This document shows, in pieces, positions 1 through 6,535 of a stretch of 23,871 nt of DNA (within the stretch, counting starts at the first letter, position 1; every line of letters begins with the position of its first letter). A model generated the notes under the pieces. That model worked only from the letters and a program-made list of their open reading frames with translations, ran no database searches and was not told the DNA's origin. A program made the position numbers and the translations under genes. This stretch comes from Myxococcota bacterium (lineage in GTDB: Bacteria > Myxococcota_A > UBA9160 > PR03). The DNA lies in contig JASJBO010000018.1 of NCBI GenBank assembly GCA_030066475.1, positions 1 to 23,871 of the forward strand. The letters run 5' to 3'.

Positions 1-3
1 GGC

Positions 4-852
4 TCAGACGTCGAGCCGGTAGGCGTCGCCGTCGCGCACCAGCCGTCCCGCCGTCGGGCCCGCGAAGTGCGTGCCGATCACCAGCGTGGGCGTGTCGGCG
101 TAGCGCGCCAGGAACGCGCGGCGCGTGTCGAGCGCCTGCGAGCGGTCGGTATCGACCACCGCGCACCAATCGGGGTGGGCCGCCTGCGAGGGGTGGTGCA
201 TCAGGTCGCCGGTCACGACGGCATCCTCGCCGCGGCTCGAGATCCGCACCGAGACGTGGCCCGGCGTGTGTCCGGGGGTCGGCTCGAGCCAGAGCTCGTC
301 GCAGATGCGGTGGTCGCTCTCGACCAGGTCGACCTGATCGGCGTCGAAGATCGGACGGACCGAGTCCGCGAGGATCTGCTGCTGCTCCGCGTCGTCCTCG
401 CGGCTCCAGTGCTCCCACTCGGTTCGCCCGAGCAGGTAGCGCGCGTTCTCGAAGGTCGGCACCCAGCGCCCGTCGACCAGCCGGGTGTTCCAGCCGACGT
501 GGTCGATGTGGAGGTGCGTGCAGACCACCGCGTCGACGGCGGCGACGCCGGGCCCGGCGGCCTCGAGATCCGCGAGGAAGCTCGTCTGGAGCCCGTTCCA
601 GAACGGGATCGAGCGCTCCTTGTCGTTGCCGACGCAGGTGTCGACCACGACGGTGCGGCCGGGCGCCTCGATCAGCAGCGCGTGGACGCTCGCGAGCGCG
701 TCGCCATCGGCGCTCAGGAACGGACCGATCCAGTCGATGCGCGCCAGGTTCTCGGGCGTGGCGTCCGGCAGCAGCCACCCGAGCCCCGGCGCCTCGAGCT
801 CCTGGATGCGGGTGATCCGGACGTCTCCGACCTTCCATTCCAGCACGGGCAT
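4..852 (-). CDS. MBL-fold metallo-hydrolase
   Basis: A 282-residue metallo-beta-lactamase-fold hydrolase, presumably a dinuclear zinc enzyme acting on an ester, lactone or thioester; the substrate cannot be read from the sequence. Metal ligands are visible: the HxHxDH motif THLHIDHVG (H113, H115, D117, H118), TPGHTPGH with H199, the bridging Asp of GDLMHH (D216) and the late His of GTHF (H262). The arrangement resembles the AHL-lactonase/quorum-quenching branch more than beta-lactamases. The ATG at 852 is chosen because AAGGAGAG precedes it by a few bases and the protein begins directly with the family's first beta strands; the longer open frame upstream runs through the promoter and TetR gene and is not credible. 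It is divergent from the TetR gene across a 113-base promoter region, so it is probably controlled by the same operator and serves the same pathway. Confidence 0.9.
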   Translation of the reverse strand: MPVLEWKVGDVRITRIQELEAPGLGWLLPDATPENLARIDWIGPFLSADGDALASVHALLIEAPGRTVVVDTCVGNDKERSIPFWNGLQTSFLADLEAAGPGVAAVDAVVCTHLHIDHVGWNTRLVDGRWVPTFENARYLLGRTEWEHWSREDDAEQQQILADSVRPIFDADQVDLVESDHRICDELWLEPTPGHTPGHVSVRISSRGEDAVVTGDLMHHPSQAAHPDWCAVVDTDRSQALDTRRAFLARYADTPTLVIGTHFAGPTAGRLVRDGDAYRLDV

Positions 853-912
853 CGCTCTCCTTACGGCCAAGGCTATCGCAGGGCCCGGGCTCGATCGTCC
901 GAACCACGCTTC

Positions 913-941
913 TTGACTAATTAGTTCGATCGAACCAAAAT
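913..941 (+). promoter_or_regulatory. Candidate sigma70-type promoter for the TetR-monooxygenase operon
   Basis: TTGACT (913-918, 5 of 6 to the -35 consensus) is followed after exactly 17 bases by CAAAAT (936-941, 4 of 6 to the -10 consensus). A purine-rich ribosome site GGGAGA (954-959) lies 6 bases before the TTG start at 966. This AT-rich patch stands out in very GC-rich surroundings. The assignment rests on sequence match and spacing only. Confidence 0.55.
921..938. promoter_or_regulatory. Palindromic operator, probable TetR-family binding site
   Basis: TTAGTTCGATCGAACCAA contains a perfect 12-base palindrome, GTTCGATCGAAC (924-935), whose flanks also match on both sides except for one base pair. 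It fills the spacer and touches the -10 of the candidate promoter, so a bound dimer would block RNA polymerase. It lies midway between the divergent MBL hydrolase and TetR genes. Autoregulation by the adjacent TetR protein is the usual arrangement for this family; binding itself is inferred. Confidence 0.6.
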
Positions 942-965
942 CTGTCTGCTCCAGGGAGATCCGCC

Positions 966-1625
966 TTGGCCCACCATCTGATCCCGTCTCCCCCGCCGCG
1001 CCGCGCCCAGCGGCGCAGCCGCGAGACGCGCGAGCGGCTCGTCGCGGCGGCGCTCCACGAGTTCGCCGAGAAGGGCTTCGGCGGGGCCTCCACCCGCGCC
1101 ATCGCCAGCCGCGCCGGGGTGGCCCAGTCGGCCGTTCCCTACCACTTCCAGACCAAGGAGGCGCTCTGGCAGGCCGCGGCCGACCATCTGTTCGGGCTGC
1201 TCGGCGAGCAGTTCCGGGCGCGCGTCGTGGGTCTCGAGGGCGTGGACCAGCGCACGCGGGCACGCCTGCTGCTGCGCGACTTCGTGCTGTTTGCCGCCGC
1301 GCATCCGGAGCTCCACCGCTTCATGCTCCAGGAGGGCACCGGGCCGAGCGAGCGGCTCGCCTGGCTCGTCGAGACGCACCTGCGGCCCACCTTCGACTTC
1401 CTGCTCGGGCAGCTCGCCGACCTCGAGACCGCCGGGGGCAGACCGCCGGGCCGCCCAGAGCACCTGCACTACATGATGATCGGCGCCGCCTCCACGCCGT
1501 ACGCGCTGGCGCCCGAGTTCGAGCTGCTGACCGGCGAGGACCCGTTCTCGAAGGCGGCGGTCGACGCCCACGTGGAGGCCGTGCTCGCCCTGTTCTTCCC
1601 CGAGTCGACAGGAGACGCGCGATGA
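966..1625 (+). CDS. TetR/AcrR family transcriptional regulator
   Basis: A 219-residue one-component repressor. The N-terminal TetR helix-turn-helix domain spans about residues 18-66; the recognition helix region reads ASTRAIASRAGVAQSAVPYHF, with the typical YHF followed by a KEALW helix. The C-terminal ligand-binding and dimerisation domain (about 75-215) is divergent, so the inducer cannot be named. The start is TTG at 966: no ATG or GTG fits near the HTH, and GGGAGA sits 6 bases upstream. The stop overlaps the ATG of the monooxygenase (ATGA), so the two are translationally coupled and the repressor most likely senses a substrate or product of that enzyme. It probably binds the palindrome at 921-938 and controls both its own operon and the divergent hydrolase. 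Confidence 0.92.
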   Translation: MAHHLIPSPPPRRAQRRSRETRERLVAAALHEFAEKGFGGASTRAIASRAGVAQSAVPYHFQTKEALWQAAADHLFGLLGEQFRARVVGLEGVDQRTRARLLLRDFVLFAAAHPELHRFMLQEGTGPSERLAWLVETHLRPTFDFLLGQLADLETAGGRPPGRPEHLHYMMIGAASTPYALAPEFELLTGEDPFSKAAVDAHVEAVLALFFPESTGDAR

Positions 1626-3235
1626 CCGAGACCCCCGTCCTGATCGCCGGAGGCGGCCCGATCGGGCTGCTCGTCGCCATCGAGATGCACGAGCGCGGTG
1701 TGCCCTGCCTGCTGGTCGAGAAGGCGCTCGAGCCGACGGCGTTCCCCAAGATGGACATCACCAACGTGCGCTCGATGGAGCACTTCCGGCGCCTCGGCAT
1801 CGCCGACGACGTCCGGAAGGTCGCCGTGCCGCCCGACCACAACTTCGACGTCGTCTACTGCACGCGCCACGACGAGTGGGAGCTGGCGCGCTTCCCGTAT
1901 GCCTCCCCGGACGAGATGCGCGCGCTCTCCCGGGCGCGCAACGACGGGACCCAGGCCGCCGAGCCCTACATGCGTCTCGCGCAGTCGCGGCTGGAGCGCC
2001 TGCTGCGCGAGAAGGTCGACGCCTCGGGCGTGGTCGAGGCGCGCTGGGGTCAGGAGCTCGTCTCGCTCGAGCAGGACCGGGAGGGAGTCACCTCGACCCT
2101 CCGCAACGTCCAGACGGGCGAGGAGGAGCGGGTGCGCTCCCAGTACGTCGCGGGCTGCGACGGCGGCGGGAGCGCCGTGCGCGAGGCCCTCGGCATCCCA
2201 CTGGTCGGCGAGTTCTCGGTCGGACGCCTCTACATGATCCACTTCCGCTCGACCGACCTGGATTTGCTCCAGCGCTTCGGCCAGTCGTGGCACGTCCAGT
2301 CCCCGGCCTGCACCTTGATCGCGCAGGACGACGAGGCGCACTGGACCGCCCACCTCCCCCTGCCGCCGGGCACCGACGAGAGCGCGCTCGACCCGCGCGC
2401 GATGCTCGTCACCGCGCTCGGCCGCGAGTTCGAGTTCGAGGTGCTGCTCGCGAGCCTCTGGAGTCCGCACCTGGTGACCGCCACCCGCTACGGCGCGGGC
2501 CGCGTGTGGCTCGCCGGCGACTCGGCCCACCAGCTGATCCCGACCGGCGGCTATGGCATGAACACCGGCGTCGTCGATGCGGCCAACCTGAGCTGGAAGA
2601 TGGCGGCGGTGGTCCAGGGCTGGGGCGGTCCCGCGCTGCTCGACTCGATCGACGCCGAGCAGCGGCCGATCGGCGTGCGCTCGGTGCGCGGGTCGCGGCT
2701 CAACATGCAGGTGCGCCTCGACATCCAGGTGGCGTACCTGACGAAGTACCTGGGCGTCCACGCGGACGACGCGGAGGGCGCTCGGCTGCGCCGCGAGCTC
2801 GGCCGCACGATCCTCGACCTCGGGAACGAGGAGAACGAGTCCTTCGGCATCGAGCTCGGTCACTCCTACTGGGACTCGCCCGTGATCTGCCAGGAGGGCT
2901 GGAGGCCGGACGACCCCAGGGTGACCTACGCCCCGACGACGCTCCCCGGGCACCGCCTGCCCCACCTCTACGTGGATGGCACGCCCGTCTACGACCGGCT
3001 CGGGCCCGGCTTCAGCCTGCTCTGTCTCGCGGACGACCTCGACGCCTCGGGCTTCGAGAAGGCGGCGGCGGAGCGTTCGGTCCCGCTCGACGTCGTGCGG
3101 CTGTGCGACGACAACGCGCGCAAGGTCTACGAGCGCGACCTGATCCTGGTGCGTCCCGACCAGCACGTCTGCTGGCGGAGCAACGATCTCCCCTTCGACC
3201 CGGGCGCGATCCTCGACCGCGTCCGCGGCGCGTGA
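1622..3235 (+). CDS. FAD-dependent aromatic monooxygenase (PheA/TfdB-MhpA type)
   Basis: A 537-residue class A flavoprotein monooxygenase, which normally uses NAD(P)H and O2 to hydroxylate a phenolic or polyketide-like ring. The FAD-binding GGGPIG is at residues 10-15 with the acidic end of beta 2 in LLVEK (E33), the DG motif is in AGCDGGGSAVR (D180) and the GD motif is in RVWLAGDSAHQ (D300), followed by the usual GGYGMNTGVVDAANLSWK. Residues about 440-537 form the thioredoxin-like C-terminal domain of the phenol hydroxylase/TfdB group, ending in DRVRGA. Length is normal. The ATG overlaps the TetR stop by 4 bases, and the VOC gene follows after 15 bases, giving a three-gene operon. The substrate is unknown; the next gene suggests a catechol-like product or an oxygenated intermediate. 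Confidence 0.93.
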   Translation: MTETPVLIAGGGPIGLLVAIEMHERGVPCLLVEKALEPTAFPKMDITNVRSMEHFRRLGIADDVRKVAVPPDHNFDVVYCTRHDEWELARFPYASPDEMRALSRARNDGTQAAEPYMRLAQSRLERLLREKVDASGVVEARWGQELVSLEQDREGVTSTLRNVQTGEEERVRSQYVAGCDGGGSAVREALGIPLVGEFSVGRLYMIHFRSTDLDLLQRFGQSWHVQSPACTLIAQDDEAHWTAHLPLPPGTDESALDPRAMLVTALGREFEFEVLLASLWSPHLVTATRYGAGRVWLAGDSAHQLIPTGGYGMNTGVVDAANLSWKMAAVVQGWGGPALLDSIDAEQRPIGVRSVRGSRLNMQVRLDIQVAYLTKYLGVHADDAEGARLRRELGRTILDLGNEENESFGIELGHSYWDSPVICQEGWRPDDPRVTYAPTTLPGHRLPHLYVDGTPVYDRLGPGFSLLCLADDLDASGFEKAAAERSVPLDVVRLCDDNARKVYERDLILVRPDQHVCWRSNDLPFDPGAILDRVRGA

Positions 3236-3250
3236 GCCCGAGGAGGAACC

Positions 3251-3799
3251 ATGTCCCGAAGGAACGTCCGCTTCAGCCACGTGGGCTTCCACGTGCGCGA
3301 CCTCGACACCATGGTCGACTTCTACACCCGGCACCTCGGCCTGCGGGTGACCGACCGCGGCGCGTTGAAGGCGCTGCCCGGGAGCCCTCGGATCTGCTTC
3401 CTGAGCGCCGATCCCACCGAGCACCACCAGATCGCGCTCGTCGAGGGCCGCACCGACGAGAAGGGCATGCTCAACCAGGTCTCCTTCCACGCCGACTCGC
3501 TCCAGGAGCTGCGCGACCTCGACGCGGAGCTGGGAGAGGCCGGCGTCGCCGTGAAGTTCGGCCTGAACCACGGCAACGCCTGGTCGCTCTACTTCGCCGA
3601 TCCCGAGGGCAACCTGATCGAGTGCTTCGTGCAGAGCCCCTGGCACACGCGCCAGCCGGTGACCGACCCGCTCGATCTCTCGCTCTCGGACGACGAGATC
3701 CGGGAGCGCACGCAGGCGGTCTACGCGAGCGACCCGGACTTCCAGCCGATCGAGCAGTGGCGTGCGGCGTTCGCGAAGCGGCTCGCGGAGCCGGGCTGA
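3251..3799 (+). CDS. VOC-family protein (glyoxalase/extradiol dioxygenase fold)
   Basis: A 182-residue vicinal-oxygen-chelate protein. Metal ligand candidates are H10 (FSHVGF), H80 (VSFHAD) and E124 (NLIECF), the His-His-Glu pattern of glyoxalase I, extradiol dioxygenases and fosfomycin-resistance proteins. YFADPEGN before the Glu is typical of the family. One complete pair of beta-alpha-beta-beta-beta modules is present, plus a C-terminal extension of about 50 residues. A strong site, GAGGAGGAACC, precedes the ATG. Placement directly after the aromatic monooxygenase suggests ring cleavage or isomerisation of the hydroxylated product, but at 182 residues it is shorter than classical two-domain extradiol dioxygenases, so the exact reaction is uncertain. 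Confidence 0.88.
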   Translation: MSRRNVRFSHVGFHVRDLDTMVDFYTRHLGLRVTDRGALKALPGSPRICFLSADPTEHHQIALVEGRTDEKGMLNQVSFHADSLQELRDLDAELGEAGVAVKFGLNHGNAWSLYFADPEGNLIECFVQSPWHTRQPVTDPLDLSLSDDEIRERTQAVYASDPDFQPIEQWRAAFAKRLAEPG

Positions 3800-3831
3800 G
3801 GACCCCGATCACCACCGGCGGGCGCGAGCCG

Positions 3832-4029
3832 TAGATCCAACGTCTTCGACCCCGACGCGGATCGTGGGAGGGCTGCCCCGAGATCGTCTACGATCTGTCC
3901 GACGGCTCGCCCCGCTTCGTGCAGAGGTCGACGGGCACCCTCGCGACCCTCGTGAACGGATCGGTCACCGTCCGCGACAACGTCCAGACCGGCGCCCGCC
4001 CGGGCGAGGTGCTGCGGCACCCGCGCTGG
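3832..4029 (+). pseudogene. Frameshifted C-terminal remnant of an amidohydrolase (N-acyl-D-amino-acid deacylase-like)
   Basis: Between the VOC gene and the acyl-CoA dehydrogenase the DNA still reads like the last about 65 residues of an amidohydrolase-3 family protein. In frame 2 (from 3839) it gives NVFDPDADRGRAA; a shift to frame 1 near 3877 continues with PEIVYDLSDGSPRFVQRSTG, then TLATLVNGSVTVRDN and TGARPGEVLRH. The order 'VFDP - YDLxxG - VNG - TGxxPGxxLR' is the usual ending of D-aminoacylase/N-acyl-D-amino-acid deacylase-like proteins. There is no upstream catalytic barrel, no start and an internal frameshift, so it cannot be functional. It is a decay or deletion product. Family assignment is from memory of the motif order. 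Confidence 0.6.
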
Positions 4030-4074
4030 CGCATGTCCCCACGCGGGGCGGCCGGCCCAGCAGGAGAACACGGC

Positions 4075-5286
4075 ATGACGGCCTCCCCCGACCTCGAGGC
4101 GTTCCGCGCCGAGGCGCGCGCCTGGCTCGAGGAACACTTCCCGCGCTCGCTCGCCGGGCGCGGCGGCGCGCTGATGAACGCCGAGTTCCTCGATCCCGAA
4201 GGCGATCTCGCCGTCTGGGCCCGGAGCCTGGGCGAGAAGGGCTGGGGCACGCCGACCTGGCCGGCCGAGTACGGCGGCGGCGGGCTGACCCAGCTCGAGG
4301 CGCAGGTGCTGGGCCAGGAGATGAGCCGCGCGGGCGCCTTCAACCCGCTGATCCAGATGGCGGGGATGGGCATCACGATGGTGGGCCCCACCATCCTCGA
4401 GTACGGCAGCGAGGCGCAGAAGCGCCAGCACATCCCGAGGATCTGCCGGGCCGAGCTGTTCTGGGCGCTCGGCTACTCGGAGCCCAATGCCGGCTCGGAC
4501 CTGGCGTCGCTGCAGTGCCGGGCCGAGGACGCGGGCGACCACTGGGTCGTGAACGGCCAGAAGACCTGGACCTCGGGCGCCGACCGCGCCGGCTGGATCG
4601 GCGTGCTGGTGCGCACCGACTTCGACAAGCCGAAGCGCGACGGCATCAGCTTCCTGATGATCGACATGGACCAGCCCGGCATCGAGACGCGGCCGATCCG
4701 GCTGATCGGCGGCGCCTCGCCCTTCTGTGAGACCTTCTTCAACGACGCGCGCGCCGAGAAGGACCAGCTGCTGGGCGAGCTGAACGCCGGCTGGACCGTC
4801 GGCAAGCGGCTGCTCCAGCACGAGCGCCAGAGCCAGACGGGAACGGCGGGCATGGGCGGCGGCTCGCGCAAGTCGCTGGTCGACATCGCCGTGGACTACG
4901 TGGGCGTCGACGCCGACGGGCGCCTCGCCGACGCCGACCTGCGCTCGCGGCTGGCCGGCCACCTGATGGACGCCAAGGCCCACTCGCTCACCCTGGCTCG
5001 CGTGGTGGCCGAGGCGCGCGGCAACGCCAAGGTGAGCGCGGCGGCCTCGATCCTCAAGAACGCGGCGTCCCGCGTGGCGCAGGCGCGCGCCGAGCTGCAG
5101 GTCGAGCTGATGGGGCACCAGGGGCTCGGCTGGGAAACCGAGGGCTTCAGCCGGGAGGAGGTCGACGCCGTGCGCGCCTGGCTCACCGGCAAGGCGATGT
5201 CGATCTACGGCGGCTCCTACGAGATCCAGAACAACATCATCGCCAAGAACATCCTCGGCCTGCCCGAGACCACGCAGCGCGGCTAG
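4075..5286 (+). CDS. Acyl-CoA dehydrogenase, large subunit-type
   Basis: A 403-residue acyl-CoA dehydrogenase (FAD flavoenzyme introducing an alpha-beta double bond in a CoA thioester). The N-terminal helical domain covers residues 1-125, and the middle beta domain starts with YSEPNAGSDLASL (about 134-146) and contains VVNGQKTWTSG. The C-terminal helical domain ends with SIYGGSYEIQNNIIAKNILGLP, the FAD/dimer signature. The ATG at 4075 has CAGGAGA upstream; the 52 extra codons open in frame before it belong to the amidohydrolase remnant. It is followed by a second acyl-CoA dehydrogenase gene of the shorter type. Such side-by-side pairs are known to form alpha2-beta2 enzymes acting on steroid side chains or other bulky acyl-CoAs. 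The substrate here is not determinable. Confidence 0.92.
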   Translation: MTASPDLEAFRAEARAWLEEHFPRSLAGRGGALMNAEFLDPEGDLAVWARSLGEKGWGTPTWPAEYGGGGLTQLEAQVLGQEMSRAGAFNPLIQMAGMGITMVGPTILEYGSEAQKRQHIPRICRAELFWALGYSEPNAGSDLASLQCRAEDAGDHWVVNGQKTWTSGADRAGWIGVLVRTDFDKPKRDGISFLMIDMDQPGIETRPIRLIGGASPFCETFFNDARAEKDQLLGELNAGWTVGKRLLQHERQSQTGTAGMGGGSRKSLVDIAVDYVGVDADGRLADADLRSRLAGHLMDAKAHSLTLARVVAEARGNAKVSAAASILKNAASRVAQARAELQVELMGHQGLGWETEGFSREEVDAVRAWLTGKAMSIYGGSYEIQNNIIAKNILGLPETTQRG

Positions 5287-5320
5287 CGCTAGCAGCCTGC
5301 GCGGCTGAAGCTCCTAGCAA

Positions 5321-5363
5321 GCGCCCGGAGGGCGCGCGCAGTGAGGCGAAGCCGAACGAAGTC
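5321..5363 (+). repeat. GC hairpin plus GA-rich tail, intergenic repeat copy 1
   Basis: Right after the first acyl-CoA dehydrogenase there is a perfect hairpin, GCGCCC-GGA-GGGCGC (5321-5335), running straight into a GA-rich tail whose core is GAGGCGAAGCCGAACG (5343-5358). The same tail with two base differences recurs at 10180-10208, again immediately downstream of a hairpin and just after a stop codon. The hairpin lacks a T-run, so termination would be weak or rho-linked. The sequence GCTAGCAGCC at 5288-5297 also recurs at 11489-11498. Confidence 0.6.
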
Positions 5364-5389
5364 AAACGAGCGGAACGAGGAGCACGAAG

Positions 5390-6508
5390 ATGGCAGCTCT
5401 CACCGAAGAACAGGCCCTGCTGAGGGAGCAGGCGAAGTCGTGGGCGCGCGACGAGGCGCCGGTCGCCAAGTTCCGCGAGATGCGCGACAGCGGCAACGCG
5501 CTCGGCTTCGACAAGGCCACCTGGGAGGCGATCGGCGAGCTCGGCTGGGCCGGGATCGTCGTGCCCGAGGCGCACGGCGGCGTCGACATGGGCTACCTCA
5601 CCTTCGGGGTCGTCCTCGAGGAGCTGGGCCGGCAGCTCACCGCCTCGCCGCTGCTGGCGTCGGGACTGGTGGGCGCCACGGCGCTCACGCTCGGCGGCAG
5701 CGAGGCGCAGAAGCAGGCCTGGCTGCCGCGCATCGCGGACGGGTCGGTGATCGCCACGCTGGCGGTCGACGAAGGCCCGCGCCACGCGCCGGATCGGATC
5801 GTCACCGAGGCGGAGGAGACCGCCGACGGGTTCCGGCTCGAGGGCCGCAAGGTCCACGTCCTGGAGGGGATGGCGGCCGATCTGTTCGTCGTGGCAGCGC
5901 GCACCGCCGCGGGGACGGGGCTGTTCCTGGTCGAGTCCGGCGCGAAGGGCGTGGCGCGCGAGCGGCTGCATACGGCCGACAGCCGCGGCTACGCGGTCGT
6001 CACGTTCGATGGCGTGGCGCTGGGCGCCGACGCGCGGCTCGGCGATGCCGCCCGGGGCGGCGAGCTGCTCGACGCGGTCCTCGACCGCGCCCGCGCCGGC
6101 CTGGCGGCGGAGATGCTCGGCACGGCGGCGCAGTCCTTCGACATGACCCTCGACTACCTGAAGAACCGGGTGCAGTTCGGTCAGGTGATCGGGTCCTTCC
6201 AGGCGCTGGGCCACCGCGCGGCCGAGCTCTTCACCGAGATGGAGATGGCGCGCTCGTGCGTCGAGGCGGCGCTCGAGGCCCTCGACGAGGGCTCCGACGA
6301 CGTGGCCCGGCTGTGCTCGCTGGCCAAGGCCAAGGCCGGCGCCTTCCTCCACCACATGTCGAACGAGCTGATCCAGATCCACGGCGGGATCGGCATGACC
6401 GACGAGTTCGACGCGGGCCTCTACCTGAAGCGCGCGCGCTCGCTCGAGGCCACGTTCGGCAACGAGGCGTTCCACCGCGAGCGCTACGCGAACCTCACCG
6501 GCTTCTGA
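5390..6508 (+). CDS. Acyl-CoA dehydrogenase, small subunit-type
   Basis: A 372-residue acyl-CoA dehydrogenase family member, shorter and more divergent than the preceding one. The N-terminal helical domain has WEAIGELGWAGIVVPEAHGG (about 45-63). The middle domain is degenerate: the usual SEPxAGSD loop is replaced by VDEGPRHAPD. The C-terminal domain retains NRVQFGQVIGSFQALGHRAAEL and ELIQIHGGIGMTDEFDAGLYLKRA, in which the acidic residues after HGGIG may include the catalytic base. The pairing of one protein with a good FAD loop and one with a degenerate loop is what heterotetrameric dehydrogenases show. The ATG at 5390 follows a GAGG site about 9 bases upstream. The gap to the aldehyde dehydrogenase is 27 bases, so it is probably co-transcribed. 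Confidence 0.9.
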   Translation: MAALTEEQALLREQAKSWARDEAPVAKFREMRDSGNALGFDKATWEAIGELGWAGIVVPEAHGGVDMGYLTFGVVLEELGRQLTASPLLASGLVGATALTLGGSEAQKQAWLPRIADGSVIATLAVDEGPRHAPDRIVTEAEETADGFRLEGRKVHVLEGMAADLFVVAARTAAGTGLFLVESGAKGVARERLHTADSRGYAVVTFDGVALGADARLGDAARGGELLDAVLDRARAGLAAEMLGTAAQSFDMTLDYLKNRVQFGQVIGSFQALGHRAAELFTEMEMARSCVEAALEALDEGSDDVARLCSLAKAKAGAFLHHMSNELIQIHGGIGMTDEFDAGLYLKRARSLEATFGNEAFHRERYANLTGF

Positions 6509-6535
6509 ACGCCGGCACGCGGAGGCGATCCCACG

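Noticed and set aside
853..1263. N-terminal extension of the MBL hydrolase through the promoter and TetR region
   Set aside because: The reading crosses the operator and the start of the TetR gene, and the protein proper begins at the ATG at 852 with a good ribosome site.
1469..3646. 725-codon minus-strand open frame opposite the monooxygenase and VOC genes
   Set aside because: It is the complementary reading of genes with full catalytic motifs. Composition is typical of a GC-driven shadow.
3919..4074. N-terminal 52-residue extension of the first acyl-CoA dehydrogenase
   Set aside because: These codons resemble an amidohydrolase tail, and the ATG at 4075 has its own ribosome site and starts the normal dehydrogenase domain.
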